The position numbers and the translations under genes were made by a program. Shown here in pieces: positions 9,298 to 18,151 of a DNA stretch of 64,000 nt. The notes beneath the pieces were generated by a model. It did no database searches. It saw only the letters and a program-made list of their open reading frames with translations, and was not told the DNA's origin. The DNA lies in the NCBI RefSeq assembly GCF_003330765.1, contig NZ_CP024903.1:682001-746000 (forward strand), written 5' to 3'. The DNA is from Burkholderia pyrrocinia (GTDB lineage: Bacteria > Pseudomonadota > Gammaproteobacteria > Burkholderiales > Burkholderiaceae). Position 1 is the first letter of the stretch; every line of letters begins with the position of its first letter.

Positions 9298-10026
9298 TTA
9301 CCGCTGCGCGGCGATGATCGCCATCATCGGCCGGTCGCGTTCCTCGTCGAGCGCGGGCATCGCGTCGACCTGTGCCGGCGTCGGCCCCCATTCGTCCAGG
9401 TGCGTGAGCGTGAAGCCGCTGCCGATCAGCAGGTTCACGAGCGTGCCGAGCGTGCGGTGCTGCTTGACGATGCCCGGCGCGAGCCAGTCGGTCACGCGCT
9501 CGCCTTCGCGCTGGTAACCGTCGAGCGGCCAGGACCGGTTGCCCTGCGTATCGACGACGAAGCCGGGCCGGCGCGGCGCCGTATAGACCGGATGCTCGAT
9601 CGAGAACACGAGCCGCCCGCCCGGCACGAGCGCGCGATGGATCGTGTGCAGCAACGTGTCGAGGTGCGCGATGTAGTGGAACGCGAGCGAGCTGTATGCG
9701 AGATCGAACGCGGCGTCCGGCATCGCGAGCGTTTCGAGGTCGGCGCGGCGGTACGTGATTGCGGGATGCGCGGCGGTCGATGACGCGCGTTCGAGCATGC
9801 GTTCGGAGACGTCGACGCCGAGCACGCTCGCCGCGTGCTGGTCGGCCGCCCAGCGGCTGAACCAGCCGTAGCCGCAGCCGAGGTCGAGCACGTTCAGGCC
9901 GTGCAGGTCCGGCAGCAGCGCGCGCAGCGCGGGCCATTCCGGTGCACCGTCGAGGCCGTGGATCGAGCGGTTCAGCCGGCTGTAGCCTTCGAAGAAAGCC
10001 GGGTCATCGTAGATATTCTGCGTCAT
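9298..10026 (-). CDS. Class I SAM-dependent methyltransferase
   Basis: A 242-residue methyltransferase with the Rossmann-fold motif I LDLGCGYGWFSRWAAD (about residues 47-62), a following acidic motif LGVDVSERML and the motif III-like GGRLVFSIEHPV. It resembles the small YafE/UbiE-like methyltransferases of proteobacteria. The substrate cannot be inferred. The gene stands alone on the minus strand, with the HD hydrolase gene 41 bp upstream in the same direction, so co-transcription is possible. Confidence 0.88.
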   Translation of the reverse strand: MTQNIYDDPAFFEGYSRLNRSIHGLDGAPEWPALRALLPDLHGLNVLDLGCGYGWFSRWAADQHAASVLGVDVSERMLERASSTAAHPAITYRRADLETLAMPDAAFDLAYSSLAFHYIAHLDTLLHTIHRALVPGGRLVFSIEHPVYTAPRRPGFVVDTQGNRSWPLDGYQREGERVTDWLAPGIVKQHRTLGTLVNLLIGSGFTLTHLDEWGPTPAQVDAMPALDEERDRPMMAIIAAQR

Positions 10027-10067
10027 GCGGAGAGCCTCGTGCGAGCAGGGCGCCCGATCCCGCGAGC

Positions 10068-10649
10068 TTACGCGCGGTGCCCGCCCGCGTCGATCCTGCG
10101 TTGCGTGTCCGCATCGACGATGTCGCGGATCGCGCTGAACAGCGGCGCGGCGTCGGTATAGCGCCGGCCGTAGCCGAGATTGAACGCGTAGTCGAAATCA
10201 GGCGGATTGCTGCCCTGGTTGTGTTGCAGGATCGTCTCCAGCTTGTCGAGCGCCTTCGCCGCGCGTGCTTCGGGCGACGCGGCCGCCTCGTATTCATCCC
10301 ACAGCGCGACGATCTCGTCGCGCAGCGCGCGATCGAGCGAAACCGTCAGCGTCAGCAGGTCGTCGCGTTCGTGCGCACTTTTGTCGGGGTGCGCGGCCTG
10401 CTCGATCGCGGGGATGTCGCCGTGCAGCGCCTCGCCGAGATCGTGGACGACGCACAGCTTCAGCAGCTTCAGCGTGTCGATGCCGGGCAGCGCATCGGCG
10501 AACACGAGCGCCATCAGACACAGCCGCCAGCTATGCTCGGCCGTGCTTTCCGCACGCCCGGCCGACGTGTGGCCGCTGCGCAGCACATCCTTCAGGCGTT
10601 CGGCTTCGCGCAGGAAATCGAGTCGTGCGTGGATCGTATCGGGGTTCAT
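10068..10649 (-). CDS. HD domain phosphohydrolase (YfbR/5'-deoxynucleotidase-like)
   Basis: A 193-residue HD-superfamily protein. Metal-binding residues are visible as AEHSW (first His) and the HD doublet in VVHDLGEALHGD, with a further Asp in the KALDKLETILQHNQ segment. This layout matches the YfbR-like family, which includes 5'-deoxyribonucleotidases and related hydrolases of unknown substrate. Start ATG at 10649 gives the family's usual length. It lies upstream of the methyltransferase gene on the same strand. Confidence 0.85.
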   Translation of the reverse strand: MNPDTIHARLDFLREAERLKDVLRSGHTSAGRAESTAEHSWRLCLMALVFADALPGIDTLKLLKLCVVHDLGEALHGDIPAIEQAAHPDKSAHERDDLLTLTVSLDRALRDEIVALWDEYEAAASPEARAAKALDKLETILQHNQGSNPPDFDYAFNLGYGRRYTDAAPLFSAIRDIVDADTQRRIDAGGHRA

Positions 10650-10756
10650 GGTCACTGGGTCCGTACGGAGAGCCGTCAAGCGTACGTCGTGCGGCGGCGG
10701 CGCGTCCACGCATGAAATATGCGCGGCCGCGTTCGCGCGCTGGCTCCGGGCAGGCG

Positions 10757-11314
10757 CTAGAGCGTTTCGACGAGCCGTGCGGCCGAGCCGTCCGACAGCG
10801 TCATCCGCGTCCACCGGCACATGCTGCCGCGGATCGGCACGACGCGCGACGCATTCGCGCCGGTGTCGAACTCGACGCTGGGCGGCCCCGCGCGGTCGTG
10901 CCAGCCGAGCGTGTCGAGCGCGGCTTCCATGCGGACGATCTCCGGCGTCGCGTAGCGCCACAGCGACGTGCCGAGCAGCATCGGCAGCGGCTGCGAGAAC
11001 TCGGCCGCGCGTGCCGGCGAGCTTGCGAGCAGGCGGTGCGTGAGATCGCACACGAGATGCATGCGTCCAGCACTACCAGCGATGAGCCGCGCGAGCGCGC
11101 GGTCACCCGCGGAATCGACGCGTGCGGCGAGCAGCCGCTCGGCCGTCGCGCGCTCGTCGGGCGACATCTGCTGGATGCCGGCCTCCCAGCGGGAGATCGT
11201 CGATTGCGCGACGCCGAACAGCTCGGCGGCGTGGCTCTGCTTCACGCGGTGCAGCAGGCGCCAGCGCTTCAGTTGCGGGCCGAGCGGTGGCGTGTGAAGC
11301 GGTGAGGCGGTCAT
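10757..11314 (-). CDS. XRE-family helix-turn-helix regulator
   Basis: A 185-residue protein with a Cro/CI-type helix-turn-helix at about residues 10-50 (LKRWRLLHRVKQSHAAELFG, then VAQSTISRWEAGIQQMSP). The C-terminal two-thirds is a domain I do not recognise; it contains a region reminiscent of PAS-like sensing modules (HLVCDLTHRLLASSPARAAE). The target is unknown. It reads in the same direction as the HD hydrolase gene, about 107 bp upstream. Confidence 0.8.
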   Translation of the reverse strand: MTASPLHTPPLGPQLKRWRLLHRVKQSHAAELFGVAQSTISRWEAGIQQMSPDERATAERLLAARVDSAGDRALARLIAGSAGRMHLVCDLTHRLLASSPARAAEFSQPLPMLLGTSLWRYATPEIVRMEAALDTLGWHDRAGPPSVEFDTGANASRVVPIRGSMCRWTRMTLSDGSAARLVETL

Positions 11315-11398
11315 GGCGATGCTCCGGTTGCGGTCGTCGTGTGCGCTCGCGTGTCGCGGGCTGCTGCCACCGGCGCTGCACGGGCGCCGCGCGCGCCT

Positions 11399-12037
11399 TT
11401 ACATGATCCGGATGCCGCCGCTTGCCTGGATCGCGATGGCCGCGAACGGCACGAGCACGATGCCGCCCAGCACGAGCACGCCGTCGGCGGCAACCGTGAC
11501 CGGCGTGGCGAGAATCCGCAGACCCATGCCGACGACGGATGGCGATTCCTTGATGTAAACCGAGTACGGGCGGTTGAACGGCTGCGCAGCCGCCTTGTCC
11601 TGCTCGACGAAGCCTTCGGTCGAATAGCGCTTGCCGCCGATGTCGCCTTCGAGCACGAGGCCGGCCGGCGCACTGGTGAATCCGTCAGCGGCGGCCGCCT
11701 GCCGATCGTCGTCCGACGCGACTTTCGGCAACACGATCCGGTAGTGGCCGGTGACGCTGCCGCCGCTCGCATGAAAGCCGATAAACGTCGTGCGCAGCGA
11801 TTTCCGGTAGCCGGACAGCAGTACCGGCCGCAATTGGGCTGGCAAATCGAAGATGTAATGGTAGCGCCTGCCCAGGACGACCAGCTTTTTGCCGTCCTCG
11901 GTAATCATGAATCCGGACACGTCTTCGCTGTATGTGTCGTCCTTGTACAGCGCCGGCGTGAAACAGCCCGACAGCGCGAGGCTGCTTGCGGCCATGCCGG
12001 CAGCGAGCAGGCGCCGGCGTGTGATCGATATGCTCAT
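11399..12037 (-). CDS. Putative lipoprotein of unknown function
   Basis: A 212-residue protein with a lipoprotein signal: two basic residues, a hydrophobic stretch and the lipobox LALSGC. The signal also has a twin-arginine-like ITRRRLL motif. A hydrophobic C-terminal region (GVLVLGGIVLVPFAAIAIQA) could be a second membrane contact. I do not recognise the family. The ATG at 12037 is chosen because it sits directly before the signal peptide; an upstream in-frame start would place an Arg-rich tail before it. Confidence 0.75.
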   Translation of the reverse strand: MSISITRRRLLAAGMAASSLALSGCFTPALYKDDTYSEDVSGFMITEDGKKLVVLGRRYHYIFDLPAQLRPVLLSGYRKSLRTTFIGFHASGGSVTGHYRIVLPKVASDDDRQAAAADGFTSAPAGLVLEGDIGGKRYSTEGFVEQDKAAAQPFNRPYSVYIKESPSVVGMGLRILATPVTVAADGVLVLGGIVLVPFAAIAIQASGGIRIM

Positions 12038-12372
12038 TTTTTGTTGTCCCGTCTGGTGCGGTTCAGAGGCTTTCGCCCTCGGAAGCAGGATTCTGGCGTA
12101 TCCGCCGCACGTTGTCGAACGGGAAATCTGCCGTGGCAGCGGGCGGCGGGCCCGTCGGCGCCGCGCCCAAAAGGTTTTCGGCAGGCTTTCAACTGACTCC
12201 GTCATATCTTATTATTCGCCCAGAGCGGCGCGTGCCGGCCGCCATCGGTCATGCTGAAGCATGACGCGCCGGCAACGATTGCCGCCTCCCGACAGGCGCG
12301 TCGCACGGCGCGCGGTCGACACGACAGGAAACGCGAGGCCGCGCGTTTCCCGAAAAATGACACGAGGGCGCG
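12038..12372. other. Divergent intergenic region
   Basis: 335 bp between the minus-strand lipoprotein gene and the plus-strand HdeD-like gene. It should hold both promoters. A perfect 7-bp hairpin (GTCATGC, loop TGAA, GCATGAC) lies at 12248-12265, and an AT-rich patch (TCATATCTTATTATTCG) at about 12201-12217 is the best promoter candidate. No gene is seen. Confidence 0.45.
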
Positions 12373-13776
12373 ATGGTACGACTGGTGTTGCTGCTGCTGG
12401 GCATCGAATATCTGCGAACCCGCTGGCGCGGGCTGACCGTGTTCGGCTGGCTATGGGTGGTCGCGGGCGTCGGCATCTTCGTCGACGCGCTCGACGGCGC
12501 GCTGCATTTCCCGATCGAGCTGTTTGCGTGGCTGTTCCTGATCGAGGGGCTCGCGACGCTCGCGGTGGCCGGCAGCGGCGTCGGCGGGCAGCGCATCCTG
12601 CGCTACGTGAAGGGCATCGTGGTCGTGGTGGCCGCGGGGCTCGTGTTCGCCGGGCATCACCACGGCCACTTCCTGCTGTCGATGATCTTCGGCACGCTGT
12701 TCCTTGTCGACGGGCTGCTGCAGTGCACGTCCGCATGGATGGTGCGCTACCGCCGCTGGAACGTCGCGTTCGCGTGGGGTGTTGTCGAGATCCTGCTGGC
12801 GGTCTTCTTCTTCCAGCCGTACCCGACTCACTACGCGGGCACCGTGCCGTACTGCCTCGGCCTGCTGCTGATGTTCGGCGGGATGCACATGCTGAGCCTC
12901 GCCGCGCGCGTGCGGCGGATGACGCGCAACCCTGCGTTCGCGACGTCGCCTTCGCCGGCGATCGCGCCCGACCTCGACGATGCGCGCGACCTGCCGCATT
13001 TCGCGCAGTCCGAATGGGACGGCCCGCCGGCCGACGGCGAGCACGCGCTCACCGTGCACGTGTGGACGCCGACCGGCACGTCGAAGGCCGAAGCGCAGCG
13101 CTATCCGGTGATCGACCGCTATATCGCGGCGGTGGACGTCAACGGCGTGATCTCGACCGGACATGCGGCGCTGGAGTCGCCGGAGGGCATTTATATCAGC
13201 CTGTATCCGGGTGTCGAAATAGATCGTTCTCCGGACGAATTCACGCGCATCCTGCGCGCGACACGCGAGAACGACGTGCCGGGCCTGTTCCAGCCCGACT
13301 ACGCGACCGAGTCGAACGCGTGGTGCCCGTCGACCGTTCGCGTGCGGATCCGCAACTACGATCCGGCGAAGCTGGACGCATTCTGGACGTCGTACCGGCA
13401 GAACGTAACGTACAACCTCACGTACCGGAACTGCTCGAGCACCGTGTCGAACGCGCTCGAAGCCGCGCTCGACGGCGCGGTGTGGCGGCTGAAGGGCGCG
13501 CGTGCCGGGTGGGGCGCATTCGTGCGGCTGCTGCTCACACCCGAGCTGTGGGTCGCCGCGCAGATCCGCAAGCGCGCGGTGACGATGGCGTGGACGCCCG
13601 GGCTGACGCTCGACTATGCGCGCGCGCTCAGCATGCTCGCCGACCCGCGGCCGTTCGCGTGGTGGAAGGTCGCGCGCTCGGCGGTGAAGGCGATCATGGC
13701 GTCGCGCCGCGCGTGGCGCGAGCAGGACAGCGCGGCGCTGTCGCCCGGTGGATCGGAGGCCGCGTCGATGAAGTGA
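12373..13776 (+). CDS. HdeD/DUF308-like membrane protein fused to a papain-fold-like cysteine hydrolase domain
   Basis: A 467-residue protein in two parts. Residues 1-180 are six hydrophobic segments arranged as in the HdeD/DUF308 acid-resistance membrane family. Residues 220-400 form a soluble domain with STGHAALES (His264) and YRNCSSTVSNALEAAL (Cys354). A His that precedes a Cys by about 90 residues fits circularly permuted NlpC/P60-like or LRAT-like cysteine hydrolases. This reading is inference from motif order. If the membrane topology holds, the hydrolase would face one side of the inner membrane, with a possible role in envelope maintenance. Start ATG at 12373 follows a weak GAGGGCG ribosome site. 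Confidence 0.75.
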   Translation: MVRLVLLLLGIEYLRTRWRGLTVFGWLWVVAGVGIFVDALDGALHFPIELFAWLFLIEGLATLAVAGSGVGGQRILRYVKGIVVVVAAGLVFAGHHHGHFLLSMIFGTLFLVDGLLQCTSAWMVRYRRWNVAFAWGVVEILLAVFFFQPYPTHYAGTVPYCLGLLLMFGGMHMLSLAARVRRMTRNPAFATSPSPAIAPDLDDARDLPHFAQSEWDGPPADGEHALTVHVWTPTGTSKAEAQRYPVIDRYIAAVDVNGVISTGHAALESPEGIYISLYPGVEIDRSPDEFTRILRATRENDVPGLFQPDYATESNAWCPSTVRVRIRNYDPAKLDAFWTSYRQNVTYNLTYRNCSSTVSNALEAALDGAVWRLKGARAGWGAFVRLLLTPELWVAAQIRKRAVTMAWTPGLTLDYARALSMLADPRPFAWWKVARSAVKAIMASRRAWREQDSAALSPGGSEAASMK

Positions 13777-13782
13777 TCGCGT

Positions 13783-13806
13783 GGCGCCGGACGAGGGCCC
13801 GGCGCC
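13783..13806 (+). terminator. Hairpin after the HdeD-hydrolase gene
   Basis: Arms GGCGCCGG and CCGGCGCC with an 8-nt loop begin 7 bp after the stop of the preceding gene. There is no U-run, so it is at most a weak or Rho-assisted terminator. Confidence 0.4.
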
Positions 13807-13870
13807 GCGGGGGCCGCCACCGTGTGGCCCGGCGATGCTGCCCGCCATAAAAACCCACAGACGAAAAACA

Positions 13871-14449
13871 ATGAACAAGACGAGAGCATTCCGCATCCTG
13901 ATTCCCGCTTCGCTTGCGCTGGCAAGCGCCGGCCTCGCGCATGCGAGCGCGGACGAAGTGCCGCGCATGAGCAACGACGTGTACCGGACCTCGGTGTCGT
14001 TCTGCGCGAACGTCGCGGCCGCCGAGAAGATCGCGTGCCAGGGCGACATGATCGCCGCGGGCAGCCGGATCGTCGCGGCGATCGGCGGCCTGCCGCCCGC
14101 AACCGCGACGTCGATCGACGAAGGCGCGCGCAGCAAGCTGCCGGCGGCGGAGCGCAAGGGGCTCGCGCCCGTCGAGCCGGGTGCGATCGACAAGGACGAC
14201 GACGTGGCCGGCCTGGCCGGCATGGTGCGTCTGTGCGACGTGTACGAATCCGCGCCGGCGTCGCGCGCGCGGCATCACGCGGCGCTGAAGCAGCAGGCGC
14301 CGGACGCCGCGCCGCGTGTCGAGGCGTTGCTGACCGATTCGTCGACGATAGCGCGCCAGCGCGTCAGCGTCGGCGTGTGGCAGATCCTCGTACTCGAAGG
14401 TCCCGAATCGGTCACGCGCGCATGCACGCAGCTGGGCGCCGGATCGTGA
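13871..14449 (+). CDS. Secreted protein of unknown function
   Basis: A 192-residue protein with a clear Sec signal peptide (basic MNKTR, hydrophobic LIPASLALASAGLAHA, cleavage after HASA). The mature part is alpha-helical with four cysteines that could form disulfides in the periplasm. No catalytic motif or known family was recognised. It stands alone and is followed by a strong hairpin. Confidence 0.7.
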   Translation: MNKTRAFRILIPASLALASAGLAHASADEVPRMSNDVYRTSVSFCANVAAAEKIACQGDMIAAGSRIVAAIGGLPPATATSIDEGARSKLPAAERKGLAPVEPGAIDKDDDVAGLAGMVRLCDVYESAPASRARHHAALKQQAPDAAPRVEALLTDSSTIARQRVSVGVWQILVLEGPESVTRACTQLGAGS

Positions 14450-14455
14450 GCGACG

Positions 14456-14480
14456 GCGTACCGCCGGCATGGCGGTACGC
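14456..14480 (+). terminator. Perfect hairpin after the secreted-protein gene
   Basis: Arms GCGTACCGCC and GGCGGTACGC pair perfectly around a 5-nt loop, starting 7 bp after the stop at 14449. No poly-U tail follows, so termination is likely but not certain. Confidence 0.5.
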
Positions 14481-14633
14481 GTCAGCCCTGTACTGTATCG
14501 GGTAGGCCGCGCCACCGGACATCATTCGGCCACCTTCACATTCGTGCCACGTTGCGGCAGCAACAATCGCGGGCAGACATTCGACAATCTTGCGGCGCAT
14601 CCCGCGACCGCAAGCCTTTTCCGAGGAAACGCC

Positions 14634-15365
14634 ATGCTCAAGACGCTCGCCCGCGCCGCTGCCGCACTCGTTGTCGCTTCCGCCTCGCTGCACGCCACCG
14701 CGCAGACCAGCTACGACTACCTGTTGCTTGCCGCCTCGTGGGAGCCCGGCTTCTGCGCGTCGCACGATACGCCCGAATGCACGAACCTCGCCGGTTCGTA
14801 TGCGGCGACGAGCCTGTCGCTGCATGGCCTGTGGCCGAACCGGTACGACGGCAACCAGCCGTTCTACTGCGGCGTGCCGCAGAGCGACGTCGACCTCGAC
14901 AACGCGCACCAGTGGTGCAGCATGGACGCCTATCCGATCAGCAGCGCGACCCGCAACACGCTGTCGACGTACATGCCGGGCGTCGCATCGTGCCTCGACA
15001 AGCACGAGTGGTTCAAGCACGGCACCTGCTCGAACTCGGCGTCGCCCGATGCGTACTGGAACCAGGCGTCCGGGATGATCAACCGGCTCGGCAACACGTC
15101 GTTCAACGCCTACCTGCAGGCGAACGCGGGCAAGACGGTGACGCGCAACCAGTTGCTGTCCGCGTTCGAAGGCGCGTTCGGCAGCAATACGCGCAGCGCA
15201 GTGTCGCTGAAGTGCACGAAGACGAATGGCGTCAGCTATTTCACCGAAGCGTGGATCGCGGTGAAGACGAATGCGGCCACGCAGTTCCCGAGCGCCGCGT
15301 CGCTCGTGACGGACGGCAATACGCAAGGCACGTGCCCGACGTCGGGCGTGTATATCGCGAAGTAA
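14634..15365 (+). CDS. Ribonuclease T2 family secreted endoribonuclease
   Basis: A 243-residue protein with a signal peptide (cleavage near HATAQ) and both active-site segments of the RNase T2 family: CAS I SLHGLWPN (His64) and CAS II HEWFKHGTC (His124, Glu125, Lys128, His129). Several cysteines suit periplasmic disulfides. The family cuts single-stranded RNA with little base preference via 2',3'-cyclic phosphates; E. coli RNase I is the model. It is likely periplasmic or exported and scavenges RNA. The ATG at 14634 is preceded by GAGGAAAC. Confidence 0.93.
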   Translation: MLKTLARAAAALVVASASLHATAQTSYDYLLLAASWEPGFCASHDTPECTNLAGSYAATSLSLHGLWPNRYDGNQPFYCGVPQSDVDLDNAHQWCSMDAYPISSATRNTLSTYMPGVASCLDKHEWFKHGTCSNSASPDAYWNQASGMINRLGNTSFNAYLQANAGKTVTRNQLLSAFEGAFGSNTRSAVSLKCTKTNGVSYFTEAWIAVKTNAATQFPSAASLVTDGNTQGTCPTSGVYIAK

Positions 15366-15501
15366 GGGGGAAGGTGGTCGGTGCTGTCAAACCTGCTTCG
15401 GCGGAATGCCCGACCACAGCATCGACCTCATTCCGGCGGGGATCGCAACCGCCCGGCAAGCCTCCCTTCTGCGGGCGGCTTCGGGCGATGCGGTCGGTCC
15501 G

Positions 15502-16137
15502 TCACGCGAGCAGCCGCAACGCGTTCGTGAGCGACAGCACCGTCGTGCGCGATTCGAAGGCGGTGGAGAACAGATGCTCGTGGACCACCGGGTCCGGGTC
15601 GTAGCAGCAATCCTTGACCGTATACAGGCGGAAGTCCGCGTCGCTCGCGTAGGCGATCGACGACAGCATCACGCCGGTCGACGCGATGCCGACCATGATC
15701 AGCGAATCGACGCCTTGCGCGACCAGTCGCGCCTGCAGATCGGTGCCGAAGAACACGCTGGCGCGATGCGCGACGATCAGCGGCTCGTCGGCCTGCCGGG
15801 CCAGCTCCGGCGACGGGCCGTCGTCGAGGAAAAGGCCGAGCTGCTTGATGCCCTGACCGTTCTTGTTGAGTGGACTGACTTCCGGATAGCCGGGGCTGAA
15901 CCGGAGATTGGCGAACCAGACGCCGACGCCGCCGGCCCGCGCCGCGTCGCATAGCCGGCGCGTATTGGCGAGCAACGCGGGCGCGACCGACGGAAAGAGT
16001 CCGAGGATGTCGGTCTGGTAATGCATGACGAGCAGCGCGGTTTGCGATGGCGCGATGGCCGGAATCGGCGCGGATGCGCTGCCGCCGGCGCGCGCGTGGG
16101 CTGCTATCGAGACATCTGATGCGTTGTCCGGATTCAT
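15502..16137 (-). CDS. Isochorismatase-like protein with a degenerate catalytic triad
   Basis: A 211-residue alpha/beta protein of the isochorismatase-like hydrolase fold (TALLVMHYQTDILGLF, EPLIVAHRASVFFGTDL, VGIASTGVMLSS). In active family members a catalytic Asp, Lys and Cys occupy these three motifs. By my alignment they are His39, Ala123 and Val156 here, so ordinary cysteine-hydrolase chemistry looks impossible. It may be a binding or structural homologue, or use other residues. Start ATG at 16137 is preferred over a longer upstream reading because it gives the family's usual length plus a short disordered tail. Confidence 0.8.
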   Translation of the reverse strand: MNPDNASDVSIAAHARAGGSASAPIPAIAPSQTALLVMHYQTDILGLFPSVAPALLANTRRLCDAARAGGVGVWFANLRFSPGYPEVSPLNKNGQGIKQLGLFLDDGPSPELARQADEPLIVAHRASVFFGTDLQARLVAQGVDSLIMVGIASTGVMLSSIAYASDADFRLYTVKDCCYDPDPVVHEHLFSTAFESRTTVLSLTNALRLLA

Positions 16138-16669
16138 GCGTGATGTTCTCCAGTAACCGCTGCGGGGTTTCAGAAAATCGATTGTTCCGTATACGTCGTC
16201 AAGCACTTCAGCGCCAGCGAGCTTGCACGCTGGAAATATAAACTAACATGTGATTCCTTCGGCACCGACCGGACGGGCGAGCGCCACGCCGCCTTTGGCT
16301 TCCGGCCGTTGCGCGAGCTGGAAGCGACGGGGTCCTTTCTCGCCTTAGTGTTTCCGATCAGGCTGCTTTGGGTTAGTCTGGGCGCGCAACTCGGCTGCCG
16401 TTCGCCCAGGCGTTCCGACGCCGAAATATCTGCTTCGCTGTGCCTCCCTCGTGCTCGGTGCGTTTACTGTGACGGTCGCTCTGTCTGCCTTGCATTGAAT
16501 GGCGGAAAACGATGAGAGTGTCGGTCCGGGTCGAAAGAATGGGCCCGTCGACATCGCGCTCAAGTGCTGTGGGCCAACGCGGACGGTGCCCGAGGGGAAA
16601 GCTGACCGAAGTCAGCCATAGCATTTTTGCTTTGATCCATGAATACGCCATTTTTTGGAAGCCAGCGCA
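16138..16669. other. Gene-free, lower-G+C region before the halogenase-like gene
   Basis: About 530 bp with no supportable gene. Short open frames are present but lack ribosome sites and family features. Base composition is visibly less G+C-rich than the flanks, and this continues into the following gene, suggesting a segment of separate origin. A GGAAG ribosome site at 16657-16661 serves the gene starting at 16670. Confidence 0.5.
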
Positions 16670-17968
16670 ATGAACTCATCGAAAAGCGATTCGAGCCGAC
16701 CTGACGTGCTGATTATCGGCGGCGGGCCCGCTGGTGCGACAGCGGCTGCCTTCTTGGCGATGAAAGGACGCGACGTTGTGCTCGTGGAGAAGGAAGCACA
16801 TCCGCGCTTCCATATCGGCGAAAGCCTGCTACCACGTAACCTCGACATTTTCGAGCGGCTCGGCGTTCTGGATCAGGTACGAGAGATCGGTGTTCATAAG
16901 CCGGGCGCAGAGTTCGTCTCGGACCGTACGGGCCGCAGCTGCGCGTTTCCGTTCGAAAACGCACTGAATCGAGACCGTACGCACGCCTGGCAAGTACGGC
17001 GTGCGGACTTTGATGCCTTGTTGTTCAGACACGCCGTCGCGCGCGGGGCCGAGTGTTTCGAGCGTACTCGTGTCACGGAAGTGAAGCTGGACGATGCCGG
17101 CGGACGTCACGTCGTGTCCGCGCAGGATGAATCGGGCGGCACCCGCGAATGGCATCCGCGCTACGTGCTCGACGCTTCGGGCCGCGATACGTTTCTCGCG
17201 TCGCGGATGAAGGTCAAGACCTCGAACAAGTACAACAACACGGCGGCCGTTTATGCGCATTTCACTGGCGTAGGGCGTCGAGAAGGCGAACTCGCGGGCT
17301 ACATCAGCATTCATCTTGCGGAGGATGGCTGGTTTTGGCTGATCCCGCTACCCGGCGACACAATGAGCATTGGCTTTGTCGGCAATCAATCGGCGTGGAA
17401 AGAGCGCAAGGGAACGCCGACCGATTTGCTGACCGAGCGCATCGCTTCGAGCCCGACCGTCTCGGCTCGCGCGCAAGGCGCACAGCGCGTATCGGACGTC
17501 TACAGCACGGCCAATTACAGCTATCGCGCACGCGTGGGCAACGGTAACGGTTTCCTGATGATCGGCGATGCCTACGGATTTGTCGATCCGATGTTCTCGA
17601 CCGGCGTATTGATGGCGATGACTAGCGGAGAACTCGGCGCCGAGGTCGCCCACGTTTGGCTCGACGATCCGGCACGAGGAAAGAAGCTTGCGCAAGCAGC
17701 CAACAAAGAATTGTCAGCGGCAATGGATCGGATCAGTTGGCTGATCTATCGAGTGAACGATCCTGTCATGCGTACGCTTTTCATGGCCCCGTCCAATCGC
17801 TTGTGGATGCGAGACGGCATCGTCAATCTGCTGGCAGGAAATCTCCGGGGGAGCTGGCGCGCTGCAATCCCGGTGATGTGCTTCAAGGGCGTGTATCACG
17901 TGCTCTCGGCACTGCACCGGCGTGGGATCGAGATTTCGCTGCCGGAGATGCCCGCGCCTAGAACCTGA
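16670..17968 (+). CDS. FAD-dependent halogenase-like oxidoreductase (phenolic type)
   Basis: A 432-residue flavoprotein. Visible features in order: the GGGPAG dinucleotide motif (residues 17-22), FHIGESLLP (47-55), HKPGAEF with Lys77 at the position of the conserved halogenase lysine, the WxWxIP signature as WFWLIP (221-226), an FAD-contacting GD at 299-300, and the FxxPxxSxG signature with Phe304, Pro307, Ser310 and Gly312. Together these match flavin-dependent halogenases acting on phenols or carrier-bound substrates rather than tryptophan. A non-halogenating monooxygenase or reductase of the same fold is the main alternative. ATG at 16670 is preferred over a TTG 15 bp upstream because GGAAG lies 8 nt before it. 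No biosynthetic partners are nearby. Confidence 0.82.
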   Translation: MNSSKSDSSRPDVLIIGGGPAGATAAAFLAMKGRDVVLVEKEAHPRFHIGESLLPRNLDIFERLGVLDQVREIGVHKPGAEFVSDRTGRSCAFPFENALNRDRTHAWQVRRADFDALLFRHAVARGAECFERTRVTEVKLDDAGGRHVVSAQDESGGTREWHPRYVLDASGRDTFLASRMKVKTSNKYNNTAAVYAHFTGVGRREGELAGYISIHLAEDGWFWLIPLPGDTMSIGFVGNQSAWKERKGTPTDLLTERIASSPTVSARAQGAQRVSDVYSTANYSYRARVGNGNGFLMIGDAYGFVDPMFSTGVLMAMTSGELGAEVAHVWLDDPARGKKLAQAANKELSAAMDRISWLIYRVNDPVMRTLFMAPSNRLWMRDGIVNLLAGNLRGSWRAAIPVMCFKGVYHVLSALHRRGIEISLPEMPAPRT

Positions 17969-18151
17969 TCGAACTGGATACTTGGCCCCGCTCCGCAGCG
18001 ACCGCTTACCGATTGCGCATCGGACTTTGCCGAAAGCACCAGCGACGGACCGCAATGGGGCGATGGCTGCCGAGTGACGAATTCTCCATTGAGTGTGCCG
18101 ATATTCACCGGCCGCCGTTGCGCCAGATGAGGCACGCTTGACTTCGATACT

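Noticed and set aside
16309..16515. A short plus-strand frame before the halogenase-like gene
   Set aside because: No ribosome site or protein family features; composition matches noncoding flanks.
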